A stretch of 64,000 nt of DNA from Acanthosepion esculentum (GCA_964036315.1 OZ038496.1:20312185-20376184), one strand, 5' to 3'; counted from the first letter of the stretch, positions 20,852 through 32,034 are shown. Translations and numbers: made by a program. Notes: generated from the sequence alone by a model not told the origin.

Positions 20852-21700
20852 TTTATTTATTCTTTTGTTTATACAAGAACATAGTTTTCTATTGTTTTTT
20901 TTTTTTCATTTTCCAATGGACTATAAAATTTAGATAACTATTGATTTGTGCTTTTCTTTCTTTTCAAGCTAAGCATCAGAACAAATTTAATTAAGGATGA
21001 CTTTCTGTCAAATGTTTCCGGAAAATTTAATTTGTTAAATAATTTCTTTAATTTCTCTTCAGTCTATTCTTTTTTTTTTTTAAATATTTTATTTTAATCT
21101 TTATTTTTTGTATGTTATAAATTTTCATTTATTTCTTATATGCTTTTCATCTCAGGAAGTGAAGAATTTGCAGTATGCACACGTATTTAACACACAGCAC
21201 CAAATTAAATCTATTTCTATGCTTTAACACCAATATTAAATAAAATCATTAATTAATATTTATAAAAGTTAAAGTGATAATAACATGACTTATTGCTTAT
21301 GAATGTTGCTTCTTAAATTATTTTATATAAAAATTAAGCAAGTATGTTTTCATTCACTTTGGAAATCATGAAAACTGGTTTATGTTGGTACATCAATAAG
21401 TTTGTAACACAATGATGAAAAAAGTACTTATTTTACACAGCAGGTATTTATTTTTCAATATAAGTTTCTTTCTAGTCAATGCAATTAATTTAATGGTAAA
21501 TATTAATTATATACATTGAAAATTATACAATGAACATTTCAAATCAAAAATCAGCTAATAGGTTAGTTAGGCTAAAAGAAAAAGTCAACAAACTGTTCAT
21601 TGAGGTAACTACTTGATTAATCCATTTCCATAGCAGAAGATCCACCAAAAATTGAAAAGGTTTCCTTTTTTCTCATAAGAATAGATCCACTGATATATTC
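20852..21700. other. AT-rich, no recognised feature
   Basis: T tracts near 20895 and 21070 and AT-rich sequence, no coding or repeat match noticed. Confidence 0.4.
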
Positions 21701-21975
21701 AACAGCAAATATAAAAAGGGGAGATTTGATTGGCTGAACAATATTGGATCTGTTAATGACACTTATCAAAGTTATAGACAATATATTTAAGATTGTTAAC
21801 AACAGCAAATATACAAAGAGATTTGATCAACTGAAGAGTGTTGGATGTTAATGACTCTTCTCAGATTTATAGAATTTGAAATTGGTAAAAATGGTAACTC
21901 TACAAAGAAGATGTTTGACTGGACAGTGTTGAATATGTTAATGACACTTTTTATAGATAATAGATATAGAAATTT
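21701..21975. repeat. Three diverged tandem units of about 90-100 bp
   Basis: 'aacagcaaatata...agatttgat' at 21701 returns at 21801, and 'tctacaaagaagatgtttga' at 21899. Each unit carries '-ttggat-tgttaatgac-ctt' and a piece like 'tatagaaattt'. The array ends where the LINE begins. Confidence 0.65.
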
Positions 21976-22516
21976 AATACTTACACATGTCATCTCGTCT
22001 GCAGTCTCTCTCTCACAGACGCGATGTTGCCTCGCTCTGTCTTTTTTATAAATACTTTCACGGTAATTGCTCCAAGGAGCTGCTTTCGCTGGTTCCTAGG
22101 CGTCATGAATTTAAACGTCCCACAAGGCTGGCATCCCGTTCCCACCCCTTCACTGTTGAAACTGTTAGATGTAGACGTCTCTTCTACTCCAATAGCTTCA
22201 TGTCTCGCACATCTTGCCTGTGGAACTCCCTTCCTTATTCCTGCTTCCCTGACAAATACAATCTCCAACTATTTAAGTGTAACGTCAATCCACATCTCCA
22301 GCTGCCTTGATCTATCCACTTCCCTTCTCCACATCCTTTCACCTTTCATTCCCATCTGCTCTCACTCCAAATCTTCTGTAACCCCCTTGCCTTGATCGAT
22401 CCACTATCTTTCTCCAAATCCTCTCATTTACCACTCCTATCTGCTCTTCCTTCAAACCTTCTGTAACCCCCTACGTACTAGTGGCTTCCAGCCTTGCTTG
22501 GGGTGATATGCTTAAA
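21976..22516 (+). pseudogene. jockey/CR1-like LINE 3' end with tail
   Basis: The frame from 21987 reads LQSLSHRRDVASLCLFYKYF, GNCSKELLSLVPRRHEF, TRLASRSHPF and CLWNSLPYSCFPDKYNLQLF, ending at the ORF2 stop at 22310. This is the C-terminal domain typical of a non-LTR reverse transcriptase. A 3' UTR with a duplicated segment (about 22305-22380 and 22390-22470) leads to 'ccagccttgcttggggtga' and a poly-A near 22515. It has the longest intact frame of any copy here (107 codons) and CpG sites are retained, suggesting it is relatively young. The 5' end is truncated. Confidence 0.85.
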
Positions 22517-23314
22517 AAAAAAAAAATATCAGTTTATGTTCATGATTGTTTTGTTTTTTTTCACAAACATGGTTGTAATAAAATACAATGATCCAAAAGT
22601 TATTGTACAATTTACTAAATAAATAATTCTAAACATTGGTTTACTCACATTTTCTGATTTTATATTGTTAAATTTATGGTTTGTTTGTGCCCCCCTACTT
22701 AAACTTATAGTCAAGTAGTGGTAGGAAATGCCTACAGTTTCTGTTAATTTTTTTTCACTTAAATATTGATTCTTAAGCAAGCCTGATCCCCAAATCTTCC
22801 CTAATTTTAAACTAATCCTTAAATCAAGCAGTTTATCTGCAAAGATAGTATTTGGAGCTGTCGGTGAATATGTTTAGTTTGGTTTGTTTGACAGCATACC
22901 AACTTCGTCATTTAATGTCGAAATTTAATGTTCTTGGAAATTTCAGTAATTTTTATCTATTAATGTCTATTGCTGGAAATTTTTACTACAAAAATGTATT
23001 TTGACCCCAGTTTGGGATGAGGTCACTATTTGCCCATAGCTAGGACCGTAACAAGTGCTACCACCCCGGGTCTGGATAGACCTGGGGACAACAGTACTAA
23101 AGAGGTGGTTTTGTGCTCCTTAAAACCAACCAATCAGAGGCCTTGATGCCAGATGTAGTTTATTGTCATACCCAGGATGATGGTGAATATGTATGACATC
23201 AGTTTAATTAACATAACAAATAGTTCCGTACACTGTAAAAAAAGATATTAGAAAAGTTTTTAGGGCTTTCTTTTTGTAATAGAAGAATCTTTTTTTCATT
23301 TTTTATTCCTTCTT
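22517..23314. other. Unassigned; includes a GC-richer patch
   Basis: 22990-23170 is GC-richer ('ctaccaccccgggtctgg', 'accaaccaatcagaggcc') with a CCAAT motif, but I cannot assign it to a gene or element. Confidence 0.35.
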
Positions 23315-23925
23315 CTTCTTCTATATGCCATGTCCCTTCAGGACATAGGTGATAATGGTTCTTCACAATTTCTCATCCTTTGTAGTTTGTCTTTTTGTTC
23401 TCTCTCCTAAATTTTGTACCGCCATCTATTTACTCAGGCTCATTAGGTAAGTTATGCATTATTTTCTTCTGTCCCTCTTGCCATCAGTCTATCTGGTGAG
23501 TATAAGATTTCCAAGATCCAAGCCTTCTTTCTTCAGTACACACTCTAGAAATTTCAACTATCTCTTCCTTATGTTACATATAAGTAACATAAGTGTCCTT
23601 TTTATTTCTATTTTCTCTAAAACTCACATGTTTGGTTCATAGTAGCCTCAGCATCCTTCTGTAGAACCACATTTCTGTTGCTTCAAGTCTCTTCATTTGT
23701 GATGGAATTGTCCTGCATTCACTGCCATATAGAAATGATATTATGTAATAGTTCAGTACTCTTTTCTTTGTATCTAACAAAATTTATATGTTTCTTAATA
23801 CTCTGCTTAGCTTTTGGAAGGAATCTTTCACTGTCCCAATACACCTTTGGATTTTATTGCTTACTTGGTGAAAATATTTTTAAAATTTCATTTTCTTCTC
23901 TGATCTGTTTATGCAAATAATATGT
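23315..23925 (-). mobile_element. RTE-like LINE, 3' half
   Basis: Antisense RTE ORF: 'ccatgtcccttcaggacata', 'ctcagcatccttctgtagaa', 'gcattcactgccatatag' and 'tctgcttagcttttggaagg'. It covers the 3' end and the region encoding the conserved LLYGSECW-like segment. Frames are interrupted. Confidence 0.75.
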
Positions 23926-24574
23926 GCTGTTTCATGTGCAGCAGAACCTGCCTTGTATTGATTTTCAAATGTCATGAAAGATGGTAGGCCAGAAAGAAGG
24001 AACAATGATGCATATTTGTTTGAATAATGGTGTCAAATGTATGGTGCCATTATCCATCAATAAATCATGTGTAAAACAATGATAGACAAGAAGGTAACAG
24101 TAAGAAACAATAGACATGTAATTTCTTTCAAAGGTGTTTAGCATCTGACCTCAAAGTGAGAATATCATTGACGTATGTAATGTTAATGCTTCTGTTGTCA
24201 TTACTATCATTGCAGAAACTAATGTCAAATCATTATTAATGCTCACACTCTGTGCCATTGTGAAAACAAAGTTATCAGAAATCTAATATTGCTTTGATGC
24301 TGTCAGACTAATGTTGACACTATTAAGCTAATTATACATTTGTCTAACAAGATTTTTTTTTATTGTTAAAGAAACTATATTAGATCTTGTATACATAATT
24401 ATTTTATATTTAGCTTTCATAATAAAATTCTTGAAAATTTTCACTTTAAAACTTATAAATAAATAAAAAAAATATACATAGTGTTGTCAGATAAATTTGT
24501 TCTTTTTTTTTCTATTTATTTGAATCTCATTATTTATTAACAATTTTAACAAATCATGGGAATTATCTACACTA
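23926..24574. other. No recognised feature
   Basis: AT-rich without motif or family match. Confidence 0.4.
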
Positions 24575-24768
24575 TTTAAATTCAGACTATTGTCCTCATC
24601 TTTGTTGTTGTTACAACATTTCAGCCTTTGTGCACTCCAGCCTTTAGGTGTAAATCAATGCAAGTAACCTAGATGAGTTATCTCTAGACATGGGTATTAA
24701 AATGTAGATTAAATAAAGGCTTCCATTTGGAATTCCTTGTAGATTACCCTGTTTGATTAAGTCTGCAG
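24575..24768 (+). repeat. Repeat family D, forward copy
   Basis: 'tattgtcctcatctttgttg', 'caacatttcagcctttgtgc' and 'accctgtttgattaagtctg' follow the family order. The reverse array begins directly after it, so the pair forms a large inverted structure. Confidence 0.6.
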
Positions 24769-25212
24769 GTCACAACGACCAGAATATTTTGATAACAACA
24801 AAGAGGAAGATAATAGTCCACATATAAATAATAATAACTCCCCATCTCAGAAATTCAGACCAATATCAAATCGGTACAGATCCAATATGAAACACCAATG
24901 GAATGACTAAAACAAAGATGAGGATAATAGTCCAAATGTAAATAATAATAATTCCTCGTCCCAAAAATTCAGACCAATATCAAATCAGTATGGACCCTAT
25001 ATAAAACACCAATGGAATGATCATAACAAAGATGAGGATAATAGTCCAAATGTAAATAATAATAACTCCTCCTCCCAGAAATTTACACCAGTATCATACC
25101 AGTATGGACCCTATATAAAACACCAATGGAATTATCATAACAAAGATGAGGATAATATCCCAAATGTAAATAATGATAACTCCCCATCCCAGAAATTCAG
25201 GCAGAAAAAAGT
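24769..25212 (+). repeat. 114-bp tandem array (four units) in an open frame
   Basis: 'aacaaagatgaggataatag' (or a near copy) starts at 24797, 24911, 25025 and 25139, a constant period of 114 bases, or 38 codons. The plus frame reads NKDEDNSPNVNNNNSSSQKF then a stretch like QYGPYIKHQWN per unit. It is open from 24911 to a TGA at about 25229 without a start codon. Unit 1 ends in a stop codon (TAA at 24908). Because the unit core is shared with dispersed family D in both orientations, I read it as amplified repeat DNA rather than a gene. Confidence 0.8.
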
Positions 25213-25290
25213 GAGAGAACGTGTCAGTTGATGGTATTATGAGAGCATCCATCTACTGGAACATTTCCTTAGCGAATTGAGCTCATTAAA

Positions 25291-25500
25291 TTATTCTTCA
25301 TTGAACTGTACAGGTTGGTTGGAATGCAGAGAGTCTATGAGGTGGAAATTTCTCTTCTTGAAGTGTGAAAACCATTTCTGTGCAGTTCTTTCTGCAATTG
25401 TGCTTTCTGAACCCAGCACAAATGTCTCAAGCATCTTTGGTAGCTTTGGATCCTCGACTGAAAGTGAAGAGAAGCAGGTGTTAAAAATGCTCATATTTGT
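25291..25500 (-). pseudogene. mariner transposase N-terminal fragment
   Basis: The minus frame reads SESTIAERTAQKWFSHFKKR then NFHLIDSLHSNQPVQFNEE and stops. ERTAQ-WF--F--GNF-L-D---SGRPV-F is the signature of the DNA-binding helix-turn-helix half of mariner transposases. The catalytic DD34D part is absent downstream (lower coordinates), where unrelated sequence begins. It starts at a Met at 25492, but upstream family residues are missing. The plus-strand 95-codon frame is its antisense shadow. Confidence 0.75.
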
Positions 25501-25799
25501 TTACTTGGTACTGAATTGTCATATGTCTGAAAAGAGGTATAATTCAATGAAATTTAAAGAATGATAAAAAAAACGTTTTGGAGGAAGAACAAAGTTACAA
25601 AAAAGGCATAAAACAGTAATAATATTTTACATCTTAATTCAAGTAACACTGGAAAAAAAGAGGAAGTCTATCTGACAATTTAATACAAGATGTGCCAATT
25701 TAAAATCCACCCTTTGTGAATCTATATTCTCTGTGAGACAATTTAATTGCCAGAATGGCCTTGTGAAAGCAAAGATCTGTCACCTTGTCACTATTGGCT

Positions 25800-26490
25800 G
25801 TTATCACCTACAAAGTACACCTCTTATGAAGCTATCTGCTAATTTAGTACTGCACTTAAATTTGTAAAGATGAGGTACAAAAAAGGAAAGAAGAATTACC
25901 ATGAAAATATTTTTGAAAAGGCACAGGGAAGCTATGTTACGATGGTGGGAGAGTGGCTGAAGCTGAGATGCCAGATCAGGATCAATAACATTGTAGATTC
26001 TTTTTGGGGATTTTATCAAGAATCTCTATAACAATAGAAAATGCATCAGGAATATTCAATGCATGAATGAATGGTAGACATATAAATGTATAAAATAGAT
26101 TCTGATAAGAAAAATTGTCTAACATAACACAATAAACCAATTTTCCTAGCAGCTGACCTAGGAATTGATTCAATATAATCATTTCACTTTAAGTCTGTGA
26201 AAAACATTAGCTTGAGAGGGTACAATGACTACCTCTTCTGGAGGTTAGCATCAGCCATGCTGATGGAAAGCAAAAATGATTCTCTAAGATGATTAAAAAG
26301 ATCAGTTTCATTATGGAGGCATTAAAATTAACAAGCAATTTCTTGCCCCTATTAACAACAGAAAATATATCTCTGTATATACAAAGAAAGAGCCAGATAA
26401 AAGAAATATGGTTGGGATGAGAGAAAAATCTGAGAGGAAATGAAAAGAAATAGATTAAAGATATATAGAAGTACTTTTTAAATATAGCAG
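25800..26490 (-). pseudogene. jockey/CR1-like LINE, 3' third of ORF2
   Basis: The minus strand reads in order HPNHISFIWLFLCIYRDIF, KLLVNFNASIMKLIFL, then a segment like DYIESIP-SAA-KIG, then FSIVIEILDKIPKK, and finally DLASQLQPLSHHRNIASLCL with VPHLYKFKCSTKLA. These are the reverse-transcriptase thumb and C-terminal domain. At least three frame changes or stops separate the pieces. Confidence 0.8.
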
Positions 26491-26584
26491 TTGTGCCAGT
26501 ATTCCTTTGAGTACAGGTAAAAGTTTTGTAAATTTCTTGCAAGAACACTGCAATAAATTTTCAGAAAAAAGGAGAAAAAATACA

Positions 26585-27190
26585 AACTTCAGGGATTTTT
26601 AAAAATTTATTTTTATTTTTTTAATCATTTCACCCCAAGCAAGGTGATAATGCCACTAGAATGCAGGGGGTCTGCAGGGCATGAAAAAGAATGAGAATAC
26701 TTTAGTGGGGAGGATTGGGGAAAGGATAATAAAGGAACAGGATTCAAGGAGACAGAAGATGGTGATTGATGTTATATTTAAATTTTTGAAGGTTGTAGTT
26801 ATCAGGGAAGCAAGTAAGAGGAAGAGAGTTCCACTGTTGGGAAGTGTAAGAAAAGAAACTGTTAGAGTAGAAGTGGCAGTTGCATCTAGCTGTTCCAACA
26901 GTAAAATGGTGAGACCAAGTTGCCAGTCTAGTAGCATGCTTAAATTTATATAGATAGGGCACCAGGAAAAAAATTTCATCAGTGCAGTTGTCATGAATAT
27001 ATATACAAAAAAGACAAAGGGAAGCCTCATCATATTGGTGAGAAAGTGAGTGAAATTGAGATGCCTGGTTAAAATTGATTACATTACAGACCCTTCTTTG
27101 GATTTTGTCAAGTATCTCGAGATGTGCAACAGGAGCAACAGACTAGACATGACAACAGAATTCAATGCATCAATGAATGGTAAATATGGC
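26585..27190 (-). pseudogene. jockey/CR1-like LINE 3' end with poly-A
   Basis: A second copy just beside the previous one. The minus strand reads PYLYKFKHATRLATWSHHF, then QQWNSLPLTCFPDNYNLQKF, plus VCNVINFNQASQFHSLSHQ upstream. The 3' tail 'tcaccttgcttggggtgaaa' ends in T/A-rich sequence near 26585-26625. Frames at 26656-27033 and 26744-26962 are two pieces of one broken ORF. Confidence 0.8.
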
Positions 27191-27564
27191 AGGTATATAA
27201 GAAATTACGATGGAATTCTATAGGGAATTAGTATCAATTAGTCTCCAGCATTGTATGAATAAGAATTAAGCTACTTAGCCAAGCAGATCAAGTTAAAAAT
27301 CAGTTTACAGAATAACACATAATGTAGTTGACAAGCTATACATTTCCTAAGGTCAAGTGATCTTCAGTGTATTTGACCAGATATCTTGGACAAAAATCAA
27401 TAGAGAACTTAATTAGAATAATAGAAATCACTTTCTGTCTAGGTTAAAATCTACTAGCGGAAACCTTTCAAATTGTTTAAAAAAATATTTTTTTATATAT
27501 ATTGAGAAGAAAGTTGTGCTTCAGAGAAGAAAACAGTTCTACATTATTTTTTTATCAAATACAG
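27191..27564. other. No recognised feature
   Basis: AT-rich, no match noticed. Confidence 0.4.
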
Positions 27565-27820
27565 TTTAGCTAGCTAGATGTGACCACTTGTTCTATTCTG
27601 TTACTTTCTTTTCTGACACTATTCACCTTTGGAATTCCCTTCTGATTTCTTTTGTTTCCTTGCCAGCAACAATCTTCAAAAATTTAAATGCAATGCCAAT
27701 CATCATCATCTTTCTCAGTCCTGTTCTTTTATTATACTTTCTTCTGTTATTCTCTTTCACTCGTTGTAACCCTGTGCATCCTAATGGAATTATCACTTTG
27801 TTTGGGATGAAATGATAAAA
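27565..27820 (+). pseudogene. jockey/CR1-like LINE 3' end
   Basis: The frame reads SDTIHLWNSLLISFV, then after a shift PATIFKNLNAMPI, and a tail 'ggaattatcactttgtttgg' and 'gatgaaatgataaaa'. It is the same ORF2 terminus as at 21976, here in a more decayed state. Confidence 0.75.
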
Positions 27821-28038
27821 AGAACATTTTATCAAAACAACTCTTCATCAAACGAATTTGATTTTTCATTAAAATTACCTTTTTACTGAAACCACTGTTT
27901 AAATTCTTAATTTAAATAAATGAATTAAAAACAATTTTAATACTTTAAATATGAAGTTTATATTTAAAATTTCAGTTCTTGATATTAATTTCATTAATTA
28001 ATTTTGATTTAATTAATTATGAGACCATTTACAGCAGC

Positions 28039-28188
28039 TTATTCAGCCACAATCTTTTTAAACCATTCATTCATTGCATTGCAATATCTTTTTCTTGATA
28101 CACTATCATCACTTCTAGTCAGGTATTCAATAAATATTTTAGCTGCATCTTGTTTGATGTTTTTTAACAAGTTTACCAAAAAGTCAAC
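28039..28188 (-). CDS. Candidate terminal coding exon, host gene unknown
   Basis: On the minus strand, a frame of 49 codons runs from 28188 to a TAA at 28039-28041. It reads VDFLVNLLKNIKQDAAKIFI, then EYLTRSDDSVSRKRYCNAMN, then EWFKKIVAE and stop. Immediately upstream (28189-28195) stands 'ttttcag', a plausible splice acceptor, and the same frame is closed by a TAA at 28210-28212, as expected in an intron. Codon use and amphipathic, charged composition look protein-like, unlike AT-noise frames nearby. It is not a transposon segment I recognise and does not recur in the window. It may be the last exon of an alpha-helical protein. I cannot name the family. Confidence 0.35.
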   Translation of the reverse strand, partial: VDFLVNLLKNIKQDAAKIFIEYLTRSDDSVSRKRYCNAMNEWFKKIVAE

Positions 28189-28258
28189 CTGAAAACTGAG
28201 GTCATTTTCTTAAATAGTACTTGTCAGATTGAGACTTTCAGATGGATGTCATGCATGA

Positions 28259-28426
28259 CACCACACTCATTCAGAAATATCTAAACTGTCAGCTGTACAC
28301 AACTGCTTTCTAAGATCAGTAGTTGAAAAAGGCATTGAGCACTTGAAGCCTGAAGGTCTTGGCAAAGATCATCCTTCTTTGTGGGCTGGCAATATAGATT
28401 CACTGACAAAGAACTGTACCAAATAA
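28259..28426 (+). other. Unassigned open frame, possibly coding
   Basis: A plus frame without ATG reads HSEISKLSAVHNCFLRSVVE, then KGIEHLKPEGLGKDHPSLWA, then GNIDSLTKNCTK and a stop at 28424. Composition is unusually protein-like but length (about 55 codons) is within chance for six frames. No splice signals were clear. Confidence 0.15.
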
Positions 28427-28429
28427 CAG

Positions 28430-29239
28430 AAACCACATCACTTGAGTACTTTCAACAACAGTAACATTTAAAATGGATAGCACATATAACTCATAGAGAA
28501 AATAATGGCATCATTATGATGTTGACATTCCCCACTACTTCAAATAAAAGGTTAGGAAAGAAACTGTCATCAATGCTGGAAAGAGTGATAAATGCTACTT
28601 GACTGGAAAACCTTTTTCCTGAAAAATTGTTTTAAGAGAAAGATTTTATAAATCTGAAAGCAGTGCTGGCTGCTTGGCCAATAAATGCCAAATGTTTCCT
28701 TGTAGGGAAACAGCTAATATTGCTGTTACCATAATGTAGGATGAAAAGTAATTTTTTACTGACAAGTTATTTCACTACAAAGCAGTTTTGATGAAAAGTT
28801 ATTTTGATAAGACATCATTTTGATGAAAAGCCACAAAACATAAAAGAAGAAATAATTAAAACCATGTGGGGAAGTTTTTAATAAGCAAGGAAAATAGTTA
28901 TGAATGCATTAATGAGTCTCCGATAATTAGGAAATGGAAGCATAAAACTACAGGATGTAATTGAGGTGAACAAAATGTTCTTCTGTAAGCTAAGAATGGT
29001 TTCATGTTTATGCCAAAAGATTTTCAGATTGTTGATCTCAGTGCTTTTATTGTTAAGCACAGTTGTTTCATCTTCCTCAGATTTAAAATTCATAAAGAAA
29101 TAGTTAAATGGCTTTTTCTAGAGAAAACTGTATAAAGTCTTTCTATACAGATGGAGAAATGATATAAAATGGATTGGCTTCAATCTTGTTTTTAAAAAAA
29201 AACAAAAAATAATACAATCAATGGTGTGAACAACATTTG
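28430..29239. other. No recognised feature
   Basis: AT-rich. Short internal repeats of the form 'ttttgatgaaaag' occur at 28785-28840. Confidence 0.4.
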
Positions 29240-29620
29240 AAATAATATGACTACTCTTAAAAGTACAAAATATAAAGTTTCAGGAAGAGGACAATTTGAA
29301 AGCAAGAGGGGAACAGCAAGTAACCTACCAAACAAGCTTGTATAAATGAATGACAGAACAGGGCATGGGAGTGATTGTGAAAAGACAAAACTTACTAAGA
29401 GATACAAAGGATGGGAAGTTGTGGAGAACCATTATCACCTACATCATGAAGGTACACAGCATACTGAAGAAGAAGGCAAGATGAACAAAGACAAACAGCA
29501 ATTAACCTACCCAACTAGCTGGAACAGGGACTGGGAATGATGGTGAAAAGACAAACCAGTGAGAAGTTGTGGAGAGCCATGTTCGCTCACATCCTGAAGG
29601 GAAACTGCTCATTGAAGAAG
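29240..29620 (+). mobile_element. RTE-like LINE 3' end, doubled
   Basis: 'gtaacctaccaaacaagctt', 'gacagaacagggcatggg', 'gggaagttgtggagaaccat' then 'tgaagaagaaggcaagatg'; the block then returns from about 29500 ('aacctacccaactagctgg', 'gagaagttgtggagagccat', 'attgaagaagtag'). The two copies lie head to tail. Confidence 0.75.
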
Positions 29621-30209
29621 TAGTAAAAATATCTATTAGTCTGTGACTTCTTAGTGTATTTCTTTTGTTGGAAGAAATACACTTTCTTAAAAAAAGAATC
29701 TGATGATTTTGGTCTACTTTTGAAAAATCTAATTCAAAACAGTGGATAGATTTTATCTTCTGAATAATTTTAAATCATGTAAAATTGATATACTTGTAGA
29801 TGATTAATATATAACAAAAAGAAAAGCCAATTGATTTTGCTATTGTTATATTTATTCACATCCTGATAACATTATATTGTGAGGATAACATGAATAAACA
29901 TTAAAATATACACAAAATCTATGATACTTATTATTGATCAAATATTAGTTACATAAAATCATTATTTAGAGTGACTTTTATATTTTCATGTGTGTTGATG
30001 ATAGTACTCAGTTTTCTCTTTTGCTGCTTCTGTATAGGCAAGTAACATAGTTCTATTTGAATTACTAGGTAATCTTGATTTATTTGGGAAAATATTAGAA
30101 TATTTCAGAACCTATACTGAAAGCAATCATACAGATAGAAAATAATTTCAGTAAATAGACAAAAATAGAATTGAATGTAAGATAAGGATATCTTTTCTCA
30201 CTAAACGTA

Positions 30210-31010
30210 TTCAACATTTACAGTGTGACAATCCTGAAAGAATTAGAAGTCCTACCTGAATTCATTATTGCTGGCCATAATCTTAACAATATAATATATG
30301 CAGATGACACAGTGTTGATAGCAGACAGAGGAAGGAAACTACAAGAACTCCTACAGAAGATAATGAAGGAAAGTGAGAAAAAGGACTAAACATCAATTGC
30401 AAGAAGATAAAATTCATGTGTGGTGAATGTGTGTCAGTACAAATGTAAAATAGGACCTAGATTGCTTGTGGACATGTTTGTCAACACTTTTTATATTCTG
30501 GTTTTCCCTATTATCAACAGGATGAGTTGGCATATCTAGATATGGGCCTCTCTGCAAATGGTCAAAATCTGAGTCTTTGTAAGATGCTTCATGCTAATAA
30601 AACCAACAGGAAAAGTCAGCACTTTGCAAGACACAGTGTCTTGTGAAGTCAATCCCATGGGCATTTTGTTCCTAAAGTTGTTGTGGTTTCCGAGGCAGTG
30701 TTATTTTTGTTACTTCCTGCCTCTTTCCCTTCTCTGCCTATTACCCCCATATTTGGTGGGAGAGCAATCAGTTCGGTGTTTCGCCCAATCTCAACACACT
30801 CTTGCTCTACATTACAATAACATGGCTGTCAGACAAAGGAACAACCCAACATGCAAATTACAAATTGGAGATACCAAAATCAAACAAGTACAACAATTTA
30901 AATATCTGGAAAGTGTTCTAACAGACAAAGGAAAGTGTGACTCTGAAATCCAAAAGTGCATTGGGATAGCAAAAGTACCTCCCAAAATTAAACAAAGTAT
31001 TAAGAAATAG
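30210..31010 (+). pseudogene. RTE-like LINE reverse transcriptase remnant, with insertion
   Basis: Around 30285-30410 the plus strand reads NNIIYADDTVLIADRGRKLQ and then LNINCKKIKFMC. YADD is the catalytic motif of the reverse transcriptase palm. From 30830 the element resumes: NPTCKLQIGDTKIKQVQQFK then SVLTDKGKCDSEIQKCIGIA, the connection region of RTE-type enzymes. Between 30440 and 30825 lies about 390 bp that does not belong to the element. A one-base break near 30385 (stop after KKD) and the insert inactivate it. Confidence 0.85.
30440..30825. mobile_element. Unclassified insertion inside the RTE copy
   Basis: It interrupts the RTE reading path. It is less AT-rich than its surroundings, with 'ttcctgcctctttcccttct' and 'ccatatttggtgggagagc'. 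No terminal repeats, poly-A or tRNA boxes were clear to me, and no second copy occurs in the window. Confidence 0.4.
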
Positions 31011-31014
31011 GGAA

Positions 31015-31500
31015 TATATTTTATAACAATATATGATATGCAAATGACACAACATTGATAATAGACACAGAAATGAATACAGGATCTCCTACAGAATGTA
31101 GTAAAAGAAAATGAGGACTAAATATCAATTGTAAGATGTTTTTAGGAAAAGGAACAGCCAAAGATGTGAACTATGAATTGGAGATACAAAAATCAAACAG
31201 AAAAATTTAAATATCTATTAAACATTTTAATAGAGGACTGAAAATATAACATCAAAATCCAAAGGTGCAATGAGATAGCAAAAGATGCCATCCAAAACCT
31301 AAGCAATGTATTAAAAAAACAGATAAATTTCATTAAAAACAAAGAAAAGAATACTGAACTATGACATAATAACAGTCCTGCTATATGACAGTGAATGCTG
31401 AACAATCTCCTCACAGATGAAGAAAAAGTTGAAGCAACAGAAATGGGGTTCAACAGAAGGATGCTGAGAATACCATTGGCATTCAAGGGTGAGGCATTGA
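31015..31500 (+). pseudogene. Second RTE-like reverse transcriptase remnant in tandem
   Basis: It begins with 'atatgatatgcaaatgacac', reading YANDTTLIID, i.e. the YADD box with the first Asp lost. GLNINCKMFLGKGTAK and 'caaaagatgccatccaaaa' follow, then 'acagtgaatgctgaacaatc' and 'acagaaggatgctgagaata'. It covers the same ORF interval as the copy just upstream. Confidence 0.8.
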
Positions 31501-31900
31501 GGGATAAAATTTGCTGATTTGTGTTTTAGTCTTGAGAAACACAAAGCATCAGCTTTTATCTTATAATGCCTCTTCCCTGATGCTGATCCAAATGAAACTG
31601 TCGAAACCTCTAGCAATCACAGTTTCAACCAATTCAAATATGGACAATTTGTTCATAAATTTCCATCCAGTATAAATGTTTATTAGACATCAGCATTCTC
31701 CATAATTTACCTTGACTTTCAGTTAGCTTGATGTATATTTCTAAATGTTCTTAAATTTAGATATTCTGAAAAACTGGCAACATCTTTTCTTCTCTTTATA
31801 AATACTTGTTTCAAAATAAAATCCTTACATTTACCTTAATAAAGTCTATCAGAGGAGGAAACACATCAACTAAACTAATTTCTCCTTTTGAAATTATTCC

Positions 31901-31907
<7 letters not shown>
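31501..31907. other. No recognised feature
   Basis: AT-rich, ending at a TA tract (31908-31936). Confidence 0.4.
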
Positions 31908-31938
<31 letters not shown>

Positions 31939-32034
31939 GAAATGGATTAAATCTGACAATTATTTAATATATTTTCTGTTTATACATTATTTTTATAGAT
32001 AAAATTTATTCAAGTAAATAGTCTGCTTTTAATT

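Noticed and set aside
24911..25231. Tandem-repeat protein gene
   Set aside because: No ATG, a stop in the first unit, and the unit core is a dispersed repeat found in both orientations; kept as repeat with a finding.
25277..25564. 95-codon plus frame with Met start
   Set aside because: Antisense to the mariner transposase fragment.
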